A stretch of 64,000 bases of DNA from NCBI GenBank assembly GCA_963667455.2, contig CAXXFR010000005.1, positions 1-64,000 on the forward strand, written 5' to 3'. The translations under genes were made by a program, and so were the position numbers. Positions 62,908 to 64,000 of this stretch are shown here, one piece after another. Positions within the stretch are counted from its first letter, which is position 1. Each line of letters begins with the position of its first letter. This DNA is from Bin55 sp963667455 (lineage in GTDB: Bacteria > Pseudomonadota > Gammaproteobacteria > Pseudomonadales > Azotimanducaceae). The notes under the pieces were generated by a model. It searched no databases. It was not told the DNA's origin and worked only from the letters and a program-made list of their open reading frames with translations.

Positions 62908-63378
62908 TTGATCGACATTCGCATTCAAGAAGAGGACTTCAACATTGAAGACGAATGGAACGCATGTCGAGAGCGTATGAGCGGACGTGGGGGTGCAATG
63001 GTGGCGTTCGCGGGACTCGTGAGGGACTTCCATGCCGACGATGAGGTCCAGAGCTTGTATCTCGAGCACTATCCCGACATGACCGAAAAGAGCATCGAGG
63101 GAATTGTAAACAAAGCCATCGCTCGGTGGTCCCTCTTGGATGTCGTAGTGATCCACCGAATTGGTCAGTTGGATGCACGAGAACAGATCGTGCTCGTGTT
63201 GGTGGGATCGTCGCATCGGCCTGATGCGTTCGCCGCTTGCGAGTGCATCATGGACTTTCTCAAGACCAAGGCCGCGTTTTGGAAAAAGGAAATTCGGAAA
63301 GATTCTGAGTCGTGGGTTAGGTCCACATCGGACGACTATCGACGTAGCAAACGTTGGATGAGCGAACAGCTGAAATAG
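62908..63378 (+). CDS. moaE: Molybdopterin synthase catalytic subunit MoaE
   Basis: Transfers sulfur from MoaD to precursor Z. GAMVAFAGLVRDF, LYLEHYPDMTEKSIEGI, HRIGQLDAREQIVLVLVGSSHRPDAF and LKTKAAFWKKEI (catalytic lysines) are present. 156 residues. TTG start with GGAGG about 8 nt upstream, inside the moaD end. Confidence 0.94.
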   Translation: MIDIRIQEEDFNIEDEWNACRERMSGRGGAMVAFAGLVRDFHADDEVQSLYLEHYPDMTEKSIEGIVNKAIARWSLLDVVVIHRIGQLDAREQIVLVLVGSSHRPDAFAACECIMDFLKTKAAFWKKEIRKDSESWVRSTSDDYRRSKRWMSEQLK

Positions 63379-63453
63379 CGTTCCGCTGAGCGGAATCCAC
63401 TACTCGTTTCTTCCTTATAATCCGCACCTCTCCAGCATGCATGGAAGCTATCC

Positions 63454-64000
63454 TTGAGCTATCAACATATCGAAGTTCCGACGGACGGACAATCAATTTC
63501 ACGTGGGTCTGATGGCTCAATAACCACACCCAGCAATCCGATTATTCCCTTCATCGAGGGAGATGGCATTGGAGTGGACATTACCCCGGTAATGCGGTCG
63601 GTTGTGGACTCAGCTGTTGAACACGCCTATGGCGGCGAACGACGCATCGCGTGGATGGAGATCTACGCCGGAGAAAAGTCGTTGGAAATCTACGGTCCCG
63701 ACGAGTGGTTGCCACAAGAAACTTTGGATGCACTGACTGAATACAAGATCGGCATCAAGGGCCCCATGACCACGCCAGTCGGTGGTGGCATTCGTTCACT
63801 GAACGTCGCGCTACGGCAAATGCTGGACCTCTACGTCTGTCAGCGGCCAGTTCGATGGTTTCAAGGTGTTCCGAGTCCAGTAGTCGCTCCACAAAAGACC
63901 GACATGGTTATTTTTCGAGAGAACACCGAGGACATTTACGCTGGGGTGGAGTGGGAAGCCGACAGCGAGGGAGCCAAGCGGGTTCTTGAATTCCTGCGGG
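63454..64000 (+). CDS. icd: NADP-dependent isocitrate dehydrogenase, 3' truncated
   Basis: The first ~182 residues of Icd; the gene continues past the window. IPFIEGDGIGVDITPVM, MEIYAGEKSLEIYG, KGPMTTPVGGGIRSLNVALRQ (Ser of IRSLN is the AceK phosphorylation site in E. coli) and VIFRENTEDIYAGVEWEAD closely match the E. coli enzyme. TTG start with GGAAG 9 nt upstream; no ATG in frame before the conserved part. Generates 2-oxoglutarate and NADPH in the citric acid cycle. Confidence 0.94.
   Translation, partial: MSYQHIEVPTDGQSISRGSDGSITTPSNPIIPFIEGDGIGVDITPVMRSVVDSAVEHAYGGERRIAWMEIYAGEKSLEIYGPDEWLPQETLDALTEYKIGIKGPMTTPVGGGIRSLNVALRQMLDLYVCQRPVRWFQGVPSPVVAPQKTDMVIFRENTEDIYAGVEWEADSEGAKRVLEFLR

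Noticed and set aside
1..64000. CRISPR arrays, insertion sequences, rRNA genes
   Set aside because: No regularly spaced direct repeats, transposase frames or rRNA signatures were seen.

Overview
The window is a stretch of a gammaproteobacterial chromosome. The evidence is gene order: ffh beside the ypjD–yfjD pair, rpsP-rimM-trmD-rplS, xerD-dsbC-hom-recJ-prfB-lysS, yciO-trpS-scpA-scpB-rluB, yciK-ubiG, gyrA-serC-pheA-hisC-cmk-rpsA-ihfB-lapA and mnmA-purB are all recognisable gammaproteobacterial neighbourhoods. Base composition looks mid-range throughout by eye. I cannot name a genus from the sequence alone. Nearly all genes look intact.

Layout. Positions 1-1460 hold two accessory genes, a 5'-truncated C39-like peptidase and a JAMM/MPN metalloprotease, lying at the 3' end of a selenocysteine tRNA gene (selC, minus strand, 1631-1724). 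From leuA (2005) to rplS (9839) come leucine synthesis, a CNNM/CorC-type membrane protein with its CcsA-like partner, SRP (ffh) and the S16 operon. From 10.1 to 24.2 kb run recombination and repair, disulfide isomerase, homoserine dehydrogenase, RF2 with its programmed frameshift, two aminoacyl-tRNA synthetases, UDG, ScpAB and an rRNA pseudouridine synthase. Two tandem paralogous envelope beta-barrel candidates interrupt the recJ-prfB order. A 2-kb gap between ubiG and gyrA carries three small membrane or secreted protein genes. From gyrA to lapA (27.7-38.6 kb) the usual cluster is kept, but the tyrA/aroA gene expected between hisC and cmk is absent and an antisense ankyrin-repeat gene sits between cmk and rpsA.

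From 38.6 to 43.7 kb lies a complete TonB-ExbB-ExbD-ExbD energising system behind a TonB-dependent receptor with a near-perfect Fur box, so an iron-regulated uptake operon. Then come AddB/AddA (double-strand break repair), a TerB / membrane J-domain / VWA cluster, a DUF465 protein, the methylcitrate cycle (prpB-prpC-prpD, propionate use) with a Zn-type alcohol dehydrogenase, a frameshifted alpha-solenoid protein, mnmA-purB-GNAT, the molybdopterin genes moaC-moaD-moaE and the start of icd.

Most unusual features: long, almost entirely acidic C-terminal tails on ribosomal proteins S16 and S1 (and a shorter one on GyrA); a selC tRNA that appears one nucleotide shorter than the E. coli form, with a 12-bp acceptor/T stack; a nested inverted-repeat structure between the TonB receptor and exbB; a hairpin covering the hom start codon; and small unannotated-type membrane genes. 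No CRISPR array, IS element or rRNA operon is visible.
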